DNA of 64,000 bases from Cryptomeria japonica (GCF_030272615.1 NC_081415.1:418287757-418351756); one strand, 5' to 3'; positions 1 through 12,767 are shown, counted from the stretch's first letter. A program made the numbers and translations. Notes: a model not told the origin generated them from the letters alone.

Positions 1-777
1 GTTAAAGAAGCACATCGTAATGGAGATTCCAATGTTACGCAAAGGGAAATTGATTTAGTATATGGTTTAAGAGATAAACAGGTACGTATAAATTTATTAA
101 TCACCCATATGTTTATCAACTCACAATGCAATAAATTTTACATGTTTGACATATCATAGGTCAAACACCACAACGCTATGTGCTGCAATGGTCATAAATT
201 TTGCATAAAAAAGTTGGATGACACGAAGAAAACTTGTGATTCTGACATCACTACAGTCTTTAAGGTGACAAATATTTCATCGAGAAATGTCATTCATCCT
301 CAACAGTCTCAAAATCGATACTATGGCATTTTGGATGATATACTTGAGTGTGACTTTAATTCCTTCAAATTAGTTTTGTTCGTCGTCAAATGGTACAGGC
401 TACGATTGAATAAAAATGATCCCGATAGAACTGTTATTGAACATGATAATGGTTTTATAATGCTAAATACAAGGTCATTTGAACCAGTTGGGGATGAGCC
501 CTATGTTCGTCCAAGCCAATGTGAGCAAGTATTTTACTTAGAGGTTCCACGTAAACTGGGTTGGTCATTTGTTGTTAGACATGATCCAAGAGGAAGGCCG
601 ATAAAGTATAATGTGATGGAAGAAGAAGATACCGAAGAAGTAGAAGATGAAGTGGATGATGATCACGATCGACAGTTTCACAATGATGAAGAAGAAGAAG
701 AAGAAGAAGAAGAGGATGATGATGATGATGATGGCGATGGCGATGATGACCTTGATGTTCATGATGATGAAGAATGA
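1..777 (+). CDS. CACTA (En/Spm) TNP2-type transposase, last exons with DUF4216
   Basis: This is the 3' end of a CACTA transposase gene; the catalytic part lies to the left of the window. The reading frame is open from base 1 to 84, a GT-AG intron fits at 85-159 (GTACGT donor, ATAG acceptor), and the frame continues in phase from 160 to the TGA ending at 777. The block RYYGILDDILECDF, followed by VLFVVKWY, a GF-x-MLNTRSF stretch, EPYVRPSQCEQVFYLE and a late W-x-VV, is the DUF4216 pattern that follows the TNP2 transposase domain in plant CACTA elements. After it comes a tail of about 60 residues made almost only of Glu and Asp. TNP2 acts in the nucleus on the element ends. The visible part has no lesion. 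The missing 5' end prevents judging whether the gene is intact. Confidence 0.85.
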
Positions 778-1110
778 AATATATGAGGAATGCGATTAGT
801 ATACTATTTATTTAATATTGGAGATGGAGATAGGGAGTGTGACTATTTATGTGACAATTTTTAAACTGTGTTTATTTATGGAAATTGGATTGTTTATTAA
901 CTATGTGACTATTTATGTGACCATTTAGTTGAGGATCCTGCATAGTCTAGATAAAGTAAAGATAAGGAATTAAAAAATTTACAATGATTTTGATGACAAC
1001 ATCTTTTTAATATTTAATACTCTTTTTGTCTACAAAGTTCATGTTGTTCATGTTGTGTATGATGTAATTTCGCTAACGTATTTTATATTTTTTCTTTGTC
1101 ACAGGCCGAC
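778..1110. other. Spacer between the two CACTA genes
   Basis: AT-rich stretch with a repeated 'gtgactatttatgtgac' phrase (around 839-860 and 904-924). I see no coding signal. It would hold the end of the upstream gene and the promoter of the downstream one. Confidence 0.5.
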
Positions 1111-3991
1111 ATGGATCCATCACATATCACAGACAGAGATGTACCTTGCGACACTTCTACCGAGCAGGTAAACCTCATTGTAATTGTACAAATTAGGTAG
1201 AAGCAAACTGTTACATTATTATGTTCTTTTTTTTAGTGATTTATACTAATTTTGTAATTGTTAATGATATTCTTGACACAAACAGATGTTCGGGGAAAGG
1301 GAAAGGGAGTTGCAGTACCTGAGCACCTTTCTATGGACGTGGAATCATTAGGGTTAAGCAATGATGACCTTGAAGATCCCACAGACCTTGTGAAATTCTT
1401 TAAAATGCCTCTTATAAAAATTAGAAAAGAGATTGTTGCTTTGGCAGCCGTGCATCCTACCACTGATGAGATACGACAGAGGGTGGAATTATTGTATAAG
1501 ATAGCAGAAAACTTGCAAGTAAGCAGTAATGAAAGCTTTAATTATAACAAAAGTTTAATAATGGTTTATATTTTATTCTCTTTTTATGTCATTAAGTAAA
1601 ATATGTATGTATTTTTTTTACAACAATTTATCCGCCCTCATGAAAGTCGTTCCTACGATCAGGATGTTGCAGGATCAGGTGATGACGATTTTCTTGTATT
1701 ATCACTTGCTTGGCTTATCACTCTGAGTACCCAAAACACATCATACTTGATATTGTCAATTTTCAAAATAAAGGTTCATCCTTGTTTACAATTCTTGCAC
1801 TTTTCATACATTTAATGTTTGATATATTTAATGTATTATTCTTTAGGCGCTGTCAATGTTACTGTGCAAATGCCAACGCCGCCTCATCGGAGGTCACCCT
1901 CACCTGTATTGCCGACTGCAATGTCGACAACACGTAGCATGCAGACATCCTCTAGTGCACGTCATATTGGCCCTCCCACTGTTGGTAGATGCCTCTTTTG
2001 CTCCATCTTCTGTCATGTGTTTATTTCCCTTCAAGCGTTCTTTCTTGAATTCTAATGCCATTTCATAGTGGATTCATTTTTTGCAAGAGGAGATGCACAT
2101 GAGGATGTGCCACAGGCGACTACTGCTGATAACATAGCATCGTGTCCTGGATCTTCTCGTATTGCTAGTACGAGAACCTTGCAGGCCACATTTGTGGTGA
2201 GCGACGAAGAAATGCTTCCCTTAAAGATACAAAAGGTTCCAGGTACTTTAAAATTATTATTATATATACTCTAATTGTAATTTACTTTATGATCACTCAT
2301 TTTGGACTAATGATCCCATGAAGTTTTTGCAGGCAATGATATTTTCTATAAACATCTTAGTGACATTGCATTTCAGATATTTGGGCCCACCATACGTAAA
2401 AGGTGGTACATCATATGTGAACTAACCCTTATCCACTTTTGATTTCATATCATTGCTAGAATACTTTTCCTTTGATCCATTTCTTGAAGTGTAATAAATG
2501 TAGCTTCAGTTCATTTCTAAATCTAACAGGTTTGTTTTTGCTTTAAAAGGTGGAATGACCAAGAAAAAAGGTTAAAAGATGAATTGACAAACCAAATGGT
2601 TGAGTGGTTTCGAAATGACACCTTTGACAAAACCAAGCTCCTTGAAAAAGCTAGCACATATCTAAAGTATGTGAGGGACCAATACAGGACCCATTTGGAG
2701 AGGAACCTAAAGTACGAGCATCTCCCCATGATTCCAGATAGGGAGTGGAAGGACCTGATTTTGGATGCCAAGGAGAGAATTGAAAGGAAAAAAGGAAATA
2801 CACCAGTAGACGCCAGAAGAAGGTACGAGATACTATTAAGAATGTAATTATGTACTAATTAATTACTCTTTATATTTATATAATCTAACATATTTCAAAA
2901 TTTTTATAGACTGAGTGACACGTCAAAGGCAACCAAGGCAAGGCAAGAAAAGCACGGGCAACACAAACTCGGCTCTGGTGGTTACATGAAACTTGTTGCA
3001 CAAATTGTAAGTATCTCATGTAAACTCCCATATTGTCTCAAAAGATTAATAAATTGCAAACGTTTTTTTTTATCAAACAATGCAAGCAAAATTCACGGTA
3101 CCAAGCAAAAATGCAGGGCTCTGAATTCAATAGAGCGCCCACAAAAGATGACAAGAGAATTGCCTACCAGCAAGGCTATTCAGCTGTGGCTGATTGGCTA
3201 CGAGAATTGAGTGGGCATACACAACATTCAAGTGCATCCGTCACACAGGTAAATATGCTAAATGAAAGTTGTTTCAAATTGAATACTTTACCAATAATCT
3301 AATTGATGTTGAGTTCCAACATAAAGTGACTATATTTGTTTTAAATAAGCAAGCAATGATAACAATGTGCATGTCATTGGAATGCAGCCTACTAGTTGTG
3401 AAACACCACCTACACATGAAGGTCCGGATGTGCATCCTAGTAGTGGAGGTATTCATTTGCTATTCAAATTTATTTATTTAGCTATTAATACAATTAAACA
3501 TCTTAATTTGTAATTAGAGTAGTAATTAATGTAACCTTTCTTGTTATTATTTTAGAGCATGTAGTCGGTGGTGAGCAAGTGGAGCACGATCTGGGTACAC
3601 AACCTCAAGAACGTGATGTTCCCCACTCAGGTAAAGAGGACCACTGTTATTGCTTTAAACAAATATAATTGCAATTGGTGTTCAACATGTTGAGGTTGAG
3701 GCTACACAAAATGATGTGGCCCCATCAGGTAAAGAGCACAACAATTATGTTCTCTAAATTAATGAAATACTTGTAACAATAATTTTTTTTTTTTTTTTGA
3801 ATTTAACCCATTTCTTTGTTATTGCAGAGGAACCCCCTTAGCTTTAGTGTCCTCGTCCTCAGTATAGGACTAGGCATACATTGAGATCACGAGCAGTTGG
3901 CGGAACATCTGCAGAGGGGGGAAATGATGAAGACACCGATGTTCCACTTAGTTTTTTTATAGCTTCAAAGAAAAAACAAAGAAAGAAATGA
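1111..3991 (+). pseudogene. CACTA second gene, Transposase_24 (Ptta/En/Spm) type, multi-exon
   Basis: A spliced gene on the same strand as the TNP2-type gene, in the usual CACTA order. Likely exons, each bordered by AG and GT: 1111-1167 (ATG start), 1286-1518, 1847-1984, 2069-2240, 2333 to about 2430, about 2549-2822, 2911-3007, about 3091-3248, 3381-3449, 3556-3630, about 3681-3728 and 3827-3991 (TGA). The 2549-3248 exons carry the family signature: WFRNDTFDKTKLLEKAS, a Trp-x2-Leu segment, then ARQEKHGQHKLGSGGY, the 'N-x-R-x-K..H..GS' box of plant Ptta/En/Spm transposases. The later exons are Pro/Ser/Thr-rich and the end is basic (SKKKQRKK). Such proteins are thought to bind the element ends and assist TNP2. 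The last exon has two TAG codons near its start and the first junction is out of phase as drawn, so the copy is probably decayed or my model is imperfect there. Confidence 0.65.
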
Positions 3992-4236
3992 TTGTAGTCT
4001 AAATTATTTGATAATGATTGATTTTTATGTGTTAGTGAATGTAATTATGTGCTAATTAATGGTTATGGATGATATGTGTTAATTAATATTGATGAATGTT
4101 GAGAGTTAATTAATGTTAATCAATGTTATGTGTTAATGAACGTTATGTGATATTAATGAATGAATGTTATATTTTATTAATGGTAGAAAGAATTAATGAA
4201 TGAATGTTATAAGATGTTAACGAGGAATTTATAGTG
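3992..4236 (+). repeat. AT-rich subterminal repeats of the CACTA element
   Basis: Right after the second gene come many imperfect copies of short phrases such as 'gttaattaatgtta' and 'aatgaatgttat'. Clustered subterminal repeats are typical of CACTA ends. An 'atagtg' at 4231-4236 could be the right terminus (CACTA elements end in TAGTG). The left end is outside the window, so the terminal inverted repeat cannot be checked. Confidence 0.45.
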
Positions 4237-5281
4237 ATGTTAGAGGGGGGGGGAGGGGCCAAATGAGCTTCCACCTTCACGTGGTTGGCCCTGTTAAGTA
4301 GAGAATATTAAACTATTCTCGAAACCAAGCGAAGCTTAACAAGGCAACACACTTTTCAATATTTCATTATGTTGCACAGTTAATCTTATTGAATAATGTA
4401 TATTGAATCTTAATTGTAGGGTCCAACAGAGCCAACAGGAACAACAACACCACGAGTTGCTGGGTATAATGAACTCCCATATTGTCTTGTCTATACACGA
4501 ACAATATGAGTTGCTTCTAGTGTTGATATCCAAGGTGGGACTGCAAAAGTTATGAATATGCCTCATCCTTGTAAGTTTTTTTATTACAACTCCTAATGCT
4601 TGAGACTAAACTTTTTGTTCTTGATGTTTTTCACTAGTTGTCATAACCTCTGACTTTGATGCTTGTGCCTTAATAAAACTAGATGTTTCTTGTATGCATG
4701 CTTGGTCAAGGACTACATTAATACTCATGTTTCAATGTTGACCTACAAGACATGTAAAAGGACAACTACAATTGATACCAGTGCCTTATCCAGGCCACAA
4801 AGTCATCCAAGTTTAAACAATACTCCCACAATCAAATATCTCCACACATCCCATCACCTCGGCTTCTATAAAACCCCACATATGCCTGACATACATAAGA
4901 ATTTACCATTATCAAACTAGACTGCATTCATCAAATTCAAAATCTCCCACAAGGAATTTACTGATAGAAATGCTTCATGCATATTTAATTTCCCTCTTGG
5001 AAAGAAAAGCTAAGAAATGCCTCTATTTAAGATTGCCTTACAATCCATACTCAAATGAATAACCGTAGATTACTCATATTGAAAACAGTAAATATTTGCA
5101 AGTAGACCAGAAGACAACACAAAATTTAGGCTCGAAAGTTGATAGTTTGTATATTGATATTAATTTTGAGAAAATATTACAAAACTCAGAGTATTCTCCA
5201 TAAGACTAGAAAAAAGTTCAGATAAATTTCTACAGCGTTTTCTTACAATTACTTGCGATCATTTTTTTAGGAGTCTTGGTA
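4237..5281. other. Unassigned region
   Basis: Starts with a run of nine G (4245-4253). An exon-like block with no clear long frame lies at about 4420-4570, followed by a GTAAGT-like site. I recognise no family and see no terminal repeats here. Confidence 0.4.
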
Positions 5282-8200
5282 TCAATTTATAATAGTATGG
5301 ATGCATACAAGCTTTGGACCCTTCAAAAGAAAGTTTGTTACAAACAACCGATCATTTTCAAGAAGCGGTTATAAGTCCTTTTCAGCATCTGCGGCTTCCT
5401 CTGCTTGTTGTTTTGTTGCAACCTCCTATAACTGCTCCCGAGCATCTTCTTTCTATCCCATATACTTATCTTTCCACTCCTGATACACATCATCACTAGG
5501 CCAAGTAAAACTAGCAATCTTCTGTTTCATATCTTCTAGCCGCTTCCAAGTGACTCGTACATGCCCAATCTCTGTTTCTATGAAACCATAATGAGATTTC
5601 ACTTTTTCAATTTCCTCAATTGTTTGGACAAATAAGGATGTGTCATCAGTACTAATAATCTGATTGATCCTTAGGGACAAATTGTGGTCCACCTCCTTTA
5701 ACCAAGTCTTCTCTTCCTTTAGCTAGATAGGACCAATGAAACCTCCTGGAAACATTTCAAATTTATGATTTGAATATTCTTTCCTATAAAGTTGGGCTTT
5801 TCTTTTTATACCTTCTCCTTCCACTGAAAGAATATTCATCTCTTTTATAAACTCACATGTGGACCTTAGATTGTCATTCTCTTCTGCATCTGCATGGGAA
5901 GAACACATGAGCTCTAACTCTTTACCTCTAGGCACCCACTTATTCAGGATTGGTTCCAAAGTGGCTTCTTCTTCTTTGATTTTGATCAAAATATCAAGAA
6001 TCCTCTTCATATTTATGTATACATTGGAGGTTTTGACTGAGTCAACAAACTTCAAGATGGTGGCTTTCACCTTCTCCTCATATTTGTTTGCATACAATGT
6101 CTGAGCTTTTTTCAATTTTTCCAACTCATGTTGGACATTTTCAGGTAATTGGGAACTAGAAGGCATAGGAGAAGGGGGATATTAAATGATGGGACTAGTA
6201 GGAGGGGGTCTTGCTGGAGAGGAGGCTATCATGAGTGTAGAAGATTCACTGGGATGATATTGACCTGCCAGTTGACTCTGGAGTCTAGCAATTATGCTGT
6301 CTCTGTTGGTTATTCCTTCTTTAGCATCATTGTAAGCTTTTAAAATAGTCTCCAACTTCAATTGGAGATTAGCCTTTTCTTGTGCCTCTTTCTCTGCCAC
6401 CACAACACTGAATTTTGTAGTCTCTAGGACTGTGCTTGCAACTTCCACTACCCCTGTGTCTTGGACTCTTTTAACTATCATGCCTCCTAAGAGGCTAGAA
6501 TCTGATGCATCCTTCCTTCTTTTGTTTTCATCCTTCTTTAAAGACCACATGACAGGAGCAACATTATCCTTGCTAAATGTCACTCCTTCCATAGGCTTTG
6601 TTTCTTTCCTCACTGCATCAAGCACTAAGGCATCAGCTATATCCCATTCAGGGAGAATCAACACACCAGCCTTTGCTTCCATTTCTCTTCCTTTCTCAGG
6701 GGTGATTGCTTTGAACTCCTCGATCATTTCTTGCTTAACCTCTTCTTCTACCCGAGTTGTATTTTTAAGAGGCTGTTCACTTTTCCTTTGTTCACATCTA
6801 GTCTTGAATTGATCAGTATTTTGCTTCCATAGAAACTGTATAAAAGCTCCCGATGTGACAAAATTACTGTCAGCTAGGAATTCTTCACTAGCTTGCTTAA
6901 CAGTAAGGTCCATTTCTTGGCCCTTTAACTCACCATCAGTCAAATCCATTTCAGCATTAGGTGGCTCTTCGGGCATCCCCTCTTGGGTCTCCTCATAGGT
7001 ATAGGAAATCTTACCGAAACTCCCTAACTGCAATAATTATTCAGCCACAACTTGTTCATCTCCAATGTGGATAGGAGACTGAGATGGAGAATATTGAGGC
7101 TCATCAGTTTCAATTTCCTTTCCCACTCTCCGCTTCTTAGGGGAATCCTGGATGTCAATGACATCTTCAATTTTCCTCTTCCCTTTTGAAGTGGAAGGCT
7201 CACCTGTCACTGGCATTATCACAGTGTACTTTGACCTTTTGTGCATTACATAGTCACCAGGTGGGATATCTCTAGCACAGGCAGGCTTAGCCAATACCAT
7301 CTTAGCCTTATCAGGCTCATTTTGCATTATGGCCTCCCTCTTTTCTTTTAAGGTCTGCATGAGATCTTCAAAATAAAGAATCAGGAATTTTATTTTCTCC
7401 TCAAATAGATTGAAGCTAGAAAGGGGGTCATAGCCAGTGTCAAATTGATGGATAAAATCAAGGGCTTTCTTATATGCCACCCACTTCTCCTTCCTTAGTT
7501 CTTGCTCATCTAAGCTGAATTCATTTCTAATCAGATCTTCTGGGAACTAAAATTGATGTGGCCTACCTCTACACACTGCTCTTTTTCTGAACATGCCATT
7601 GAAAAAATCCTCGGGGTCTGCACATCTTGACACTGTAGTAGACAACCTATATGGCTTAAAGAATTCTTCAAAAAATCTCCATCCACCCTTAGTGATCACA
7701 AAATGGTGAACCATGGTAATAGTTGGGAAAATAGTCCCTTTACCTCTATTGGTTAGCTCTGCTTCTTGTACTCCCCCAATTTGTCTCAGGACTTCTGCAA
7801 TCCCTATCTTCAATGGGACCTGATAGGGTAGTAAAAAGGGGGTGCCTCTAAATCCAAACACTCTAAAAACAGTAGACATAGGGTACAAATATATGTCTCC
7901 CCAATTGTGAACAATCTTGATATCCTCTGCAAACTCCTTTGGTCTGAGAAACTCCAAAAGAGCCTTAGGAATTCTAGGGTTTTCTCTGCATAGAAGAATC
8001 CTAATTTTAGATGCAAAGCATCTATTAAACTTTAAATAACTTGCATCTTCTCTATCCCAAGATAGAACAGTACTCCACAATTGCACTGGCATCTCCTCTT
8101 TATCCTTGACCTTAATCAGGTCCATCTCCTTTCTAAAATAATCAACCCCTTTGAACAGAAACATATGCATTAACATGGAGTACCATCCAAATGGCGTATC

Positions 8201-9006
8201 CACCTTACCATTTTTGATTCCTAATAGCCCTTTATGAATTGCATTATCAAGGTATGAGGCATAATCAAATGTTATTGCTAGGGAGGGGTTTAGAATTTGT
8301 GTAATCATTAACATATAATGGGTTGGCATATTCTTTTCAGCATCCTCTCCAAAAATCTGGCATAATGCCCAATACATACCCTTAGCTCTCAAAGTGAATA
8401 GGTTGAGAAAGAATGGTTCCATTGTGCTGGGGCCTACAACTGTTAAGCCCCCTATCTTTACAAAGAATTCTTTCAATGGGCCACTTCTAAGATGATCCCT
8501 TTGTGTGTTGTAAACCTGGGCTAACAACTCAAAGTCTATAGGTTCTAACAAATTGGAGGACTCACTGAGTTTAAACACTTTCCCGAATTCATCTTCATTT
8601 ATCTCAATCAAGACTGATCCCTTTATGTTCCTGATGCATCTTGCCACAAAGTCATAATTCTGTGCAATCAGGGCTAACATATCTACATCCATAAAAACAC
8701 CTGGGACCACAAGCTTTCCTACATCCTGCTCCCATATGCCATTCAAAGGAGTTGGGGAATTCCTCTGCCCAAAACCGACTTTGAAGAGTCCTAAGCTTGA
8801 CAATCCTATTTCAGGTCCCTCAACCAATTACCCTTATCATAAAGGCCATCTCCAATTTTTAGACGAGGGTTCTTAGGTACTAGCTCTTTGGCCTTAGCCC
8901 CAGCATTGGTGGACATGGTTAATTGCTCTAAAAAATCATCACAAATATTTTGGTCCTGGTAATTCACCTTCCCCGTCAATTCTCTTCTGGGTGCCATTCT
9001 GGTCAA
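5282..9006 (-). pseudogene. Long unnamed TE-borne protein, copy 1 (globular front, coiled-coil back)
   Basis: One decayed reading frame of about 1,240 codons read on the minus strand from ATG 9006 to TGA 5282-5284. It is broken by a frameshift near 8810 and by in-frame stops at about 7547 (TAG), 7037 (TAA), 6182 (TAA), 5723 (TAG) and 5453 (TAG), after which the frame still reads as a coil with two more stops. All segments between these stops are in phase. The first 430 residues look globular, with LVVPGVFMDVDML near the start and FLRPKEFAED and HNWGDIYLYP further on. Middle: a segment with TPEKGR and AGVLILPEWD. Last third: Lys/Glu/Leu-rich coiled coil. The copy at 12768-15868 shares these blocks in order. 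I do not know a named family. The length, the decay and the repeat surroundings suggest an extra ORF of a retroelement, in either orientation. Confidence 0.6.
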
Positions 9007-10078
9007 ACAATTATACCACTAGCATCTAGCATAGACCTCTAATGAAGTAATTCACAAAGCAGTATTTGAGAACAAGCCAAGAGTTATCAAGAAAAGCACA
9101 AGAAACCTAATTATTCGCCTAAAGAAAATTGCTCTGCAACAATTCGCCCTGCAACAAACTTCGATGAAACAATACTTAGCAATCAAGTTGATGCGGACTC
9201 AAAAAGGATAAGTTGGCATTTAAGTTTTAGAAATTAACTCCGCATGCTTTGGCTTTCTTTTCAGAATTGAATTCGCCAAATCGAATTCAAAACTGGCTCC
9301 AACGGGTCATAATTCCTCTAAGTCTTTCCTCTGTTTCGCTATTTCGCAGAACATAAAACCCGTGCTCTTTTCTTTCGCGAAACAACGCCGACCGTTAGAT
9401 CACGAGAACTTGCATCGCCTTTATCTTCATTTGATCTCTTTGCTTTAGTGCCGGGCCCTACCTCCTTTTCGCCACTTCGTGGACTCTAACAGTCGTTCAC
9501 TTTTCCTTCGCGAGGCCGCGCCAAGAGTTAGATCAAACTCAAATCACCCGGCCTTTAACTCCAACCGGGACCGTCAATCCTTTTAATTAACCGCACCTCA
9601 TCTTGACGGCTAACGGTTTTCGCCATTTCGCTGAGGTGAAGCTGCGGGCATCTTAGGGCCACGAAACAACGAGAAGCATTGGATCAATCTTGAGATGAAT
9701 ACCTTTTAAGTGGGCCCTTTACCCGGGAATTACTTACCCCACTTGTTCTTCGGTTAATAAATGCCACATGGCAGTCGACCATTAGCCCTGGAAACTCCTT
9801 TTGTTTCCACCCTTAATCCGCCACGTGTTCCCTTTTACTATTCCCACATAACTGCTGGTTACACCTTAGGCGGGCCCTCAACCACTTTTAGAGCCACGTG
9901 GCATTTGACACATCGCTATCGAGCTCTACAAAAAGCGACAGCCATTATGCCACGTCACACCTCCATCTGAATTCCACCCGTCTTTCACGACTTCACGAAC
10001 ATTATACTTCGTTTGGCTTGCGGCCGCGAATCAACGCGAGTCATTGATCTTTTTCCAACCCGATCATTCTTTAACCAA
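9007..10078. repeat. Spacer with hairpin motif array (TTCGC..GCGAA)
   Basis: Non-coding and GC-richer than its surroundings. Within 9334-10260 the motif 'tttcgcnanttcgc' recurs at about 9334, 9466, 9617, 10113 and 10242. The last two copies are near-perfect inverted repeats (TTCGC..GCGAA) with a short loop. The first 320 bases show nothing. Confidence 0.55.
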
Positions 10079-10640
10079 AGAAGACCGCTTATCTCTGGGA
10101 CCCGCCAAACCCTTTCGCCACTTCGCGAAGGTTAAAACACGTTCAGCTTGATCTCATGAAACCACGTTGTCCGTCTGATCTGATGAAACTTGATCAGTGT
10201 TTAGCTTTGGTCCAAACCTATATGCTGGGTCCACCTTCGCCTTTCGCTACTTCGCGAAAACTAAGTTTCGAGCACTTTTTGGTCGCCAATCAACATGGGC
10301 TGTCAGATCAACAGAAAATCGCATGATACTTATAAGGCCCAATGGACATTAGAAAAGGCAGATTAAAAGTGAACAAGAATAAAATATTTAAAGGGACTGC
10401 CTAGGTAAATGACAAGGGGAGAACACTTTTATGATAAATGGACCCATGGCTTGAGTGAATAAACTAACGCCAAATTAGAAACCAAAAGGGCTTTTCTCAG
10501 GTATTGAAGCGACTTAAAACCTAAACCCTGAACCCCTTAGGATTTAAAACAAAGTGAAAGAACACAGGCGTACCAGACACACAATTTTCAAAAAACCCCT
10601 TTTATGGACTAAGAACATCCATTTTTAAAATAGTGATAAT
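10079..10640 (+). repeat. Direct repeat X, copy 1
   Basis: Begins with 'accgcttatctctgggaccc', runs through 'ggactgcctaggtaaa' and 'cctaaaccctgaacccc', and ends at 'atagtgataa'. The same blocks in the same order recur at 11535-11968. The second copy lacks about 130 bases from the middle. Two of the hairpin motifs lie inside this copy. Confidence 0.7.
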
Positions 10641-11526
10641 AGGACCATCCCTTTCGGTGAGTCTTTTTGCATCGATAGTGTTATATCCTTGAAAACCTTT
10701 TCTTGTCGATGAGAACCATCTCCACTTTCCTCGATATCTTTTATCAATGGAGTTACTATCTTCGATGAGTCCTTTCTGAAGTTCATTGGCGTTTGCTTTC
10801 TTTGATGCCCTTTTTATATCGATGAGACATCGTTGGGTCTCATCGATACTGTTCGAATCTTAGATACTTCGATATAATGCTTTTAGACTTGTTTGATAAC
10901 TTATGGGTTATTACGGTATCAATGAAAATGATGATTTCTTTCAAAGAGAGATGGCTTCTATCGATGAAACCATGCGTATCGGAGACATGCCTTTTAGTCT
11001 CCTTGAAACTCATTCTCATTGAAATCTTTTTGCTGTCCGCTGGGTTTCATGTCAAAGAGACTTTGGACTTCGGTGACTTCTTTTTTCCTCCTATTGAAAC
11101 TCATGTCCTTATCGATATCATTCATTGATGTAGTTTTCTTCTGTTTTATCGAGATCACTTTTTCGATGAGAATGCTTCTTTCGGTGAATCTTCTTTATCT
11201 TGCATCGATGATATTGTTTCTTCGAAAGCCTTTTCTCATCGGTGGGGGCCACCTCTACTTTCTTCGATACCTTTTGTTGGTGGGACCATCCCTTTCGGTG
11301 AGTTTTTTTGCACCGATAGTGTTATATCCTCGAAGACCTTTTCTTGTCGATGAGAACCATCTCCACTTTCCTTGATATCTTTTATCGATGGAGTTACTAT
11401 CTTCGATGAGTCCTTTCTAAAGTTCATCGGTGTTTGCTTTCTTCGATGCCCCTTTTATATCGATGAGACATCACTGGGTCTCATCGATACTGTTTGAATC
11501 TTAGATACTTTGATAGAATGCTTTTA
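10641..11526 (+). repeat. TCGATGA-rich array flanked by 240-bp direct repeats
   Basis: Dense copies of 'tcgatga' and 'catcgata'. The first 240 bases (10650-10887, from 'ggaccatccctttcggtgag' to 'gcttttag') are repeated at 11284-11526 with about 7% difference by eye. The middle 10888-11283 is the same type of sequence. The related array at 16087-16940 shows that this is a family repeat. Confidence 0.75.
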
Positions 11527-11534
11527 GCCAAGAA

Positions 11535-11968
11535 AGAAGTCCTTATCGCTGGGTCCCGCCAAACCTTTTTGCTACTATGCGATAGGTAACTTTCGGGCAT
11601 GTTGAGTTCGTGAATCCACACGAGCCATCTGATTGACTGAGAGTTGCACGACAATTACAAGGCCTGACGGTCATTAGAAAAGGCAATTTAAAGGCGAATA
11701 AAAATTAAAACATTTAAAAGGACTGCCTAGGTAAAAAACAACGGGGGGAACACTTTGCATGACAAAAGGACCCATTACTTAAGTGAATAAAGTAACATGA
11801 AAATATAATTATGGGTTTTTTCTTAGACATTTTGAAAGTGATTAAACCTAAACCCTAAACCCTCTTTAGGATCCAAAGAAATAGAAGTCACAAGGCCATA
11901 CCAGACCCAAGAATTTCATAGACTTAGACAATTATGGAAAAGAATACCCATTTTTTAAATAGTGATAA
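11535..11968 (+). repeat. Direct repeat X, copy 2
   Basis: Shorter second copy of the 10079-10640 block, recognised by 'cgctgggtcccgccaaacc', 'ggactgcctaggtaaa', 'cctaaaccctaaaccct' and 'tttttaaatagtgataa'. Together the layout is X, Y, Z, Y, X, with TCGATGA sequence in the centre. Confidence 0.7.
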
Positions 11969-12272
11969 CAGTAACCCCTGAACCTTTATCTCTTCCCTCA
12001 AAAATGAAACTTGCCATTTGAATTCCTTTCTCATATTGATTAGCTTAATAATATTTGTTCAATGTTTTTTATTGTTAAAAGATTACCTTCCTTTTAGATA
12101 AATTAGTTAGATTCTTATTATGTTGAAGAACATTTAGTTAGTTTTCTCCTTCAACTGAAGTAGTTATGTTTTATTTTGATATGCTCAATTTTTTATCTTA
12201 ATATAGATCACAATTTATTTTCTTTAAGTATATAATTAATGGAATATTACATATGGTATCAGAGCAACCAAG
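11969..12272 (+). other. Possible LTR end with initiator-tRNA-Met primer site
   Basis: AT-rich stretch ending 'aatattaca', followed three bases later by TGGTATCAGAGCA at about 12255, which is the classic plant primer-binding site complementary to initiator tRNA-Met. No second LTR and no gag frame follow, so this would be a fragment. The left border is a guess. Confidence 0.35.
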
Positions 12273-12767
12273 TTCGGCATTGAACCTCAGGCTTTCCACC
12301 TATAAACAAAACTATATACATATGCAGGCGCACCATGGTTGAGATAATATGCATGCGCACTATATACAAAACTATATTCGCAAGTAAATCTTTTATTCAA
12401 ATCCACAATATGAAACACAAAATTTTACTGGAAGAACACAAGTAACCTTATCTCCTTTAGATAATATCACAAGCAACTGCCTACAGAAAGATGCAGTAAT
12501 CCACAACATATACACAAAGGAAAGACGATTGATTATATTATGTATGTTCGCAAAATGGTACAATAGTAAGCCTGAGGCTATATTCTACTTCTTCTCTAAT
12601 GATCCTTATTGTTACAAAAATTCCATCATTTATATGAGGGTATACATTGTCACCAAGCATCATGGCTTTTCAACACATAACTATTAATTAGCACTTTTGT
12701 TAACAAACTGGAAGATAAACAAGTTCAACATTCCTATGTGTTCAATGTACTTAGCATCTTTATACAT
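12273..12767. other. Unassigned
   Basis: AT-rich, with a near-repeat 'actatatacaaaactata' (12308 and 12358). I see no frame or terminal structure. Confidence 0.4.

Noticed and set aside
565-762. Minus-strand frame of Ile/Phe runs opposite the acidic tail
   Set aside because: It is the complement of the GAA/GAT-rich tail of the DUF4216 exon and has no independent support.
4245-4253. G run as a polypurine tract
   Set aside because: No LTR start (TG) with a matching copy follows and no pol precedes.
6432-6812. 126-codon plus-strand frame
   Set aside because: Lies entirely opposite the better supported minus-strand long protein, with no domain.
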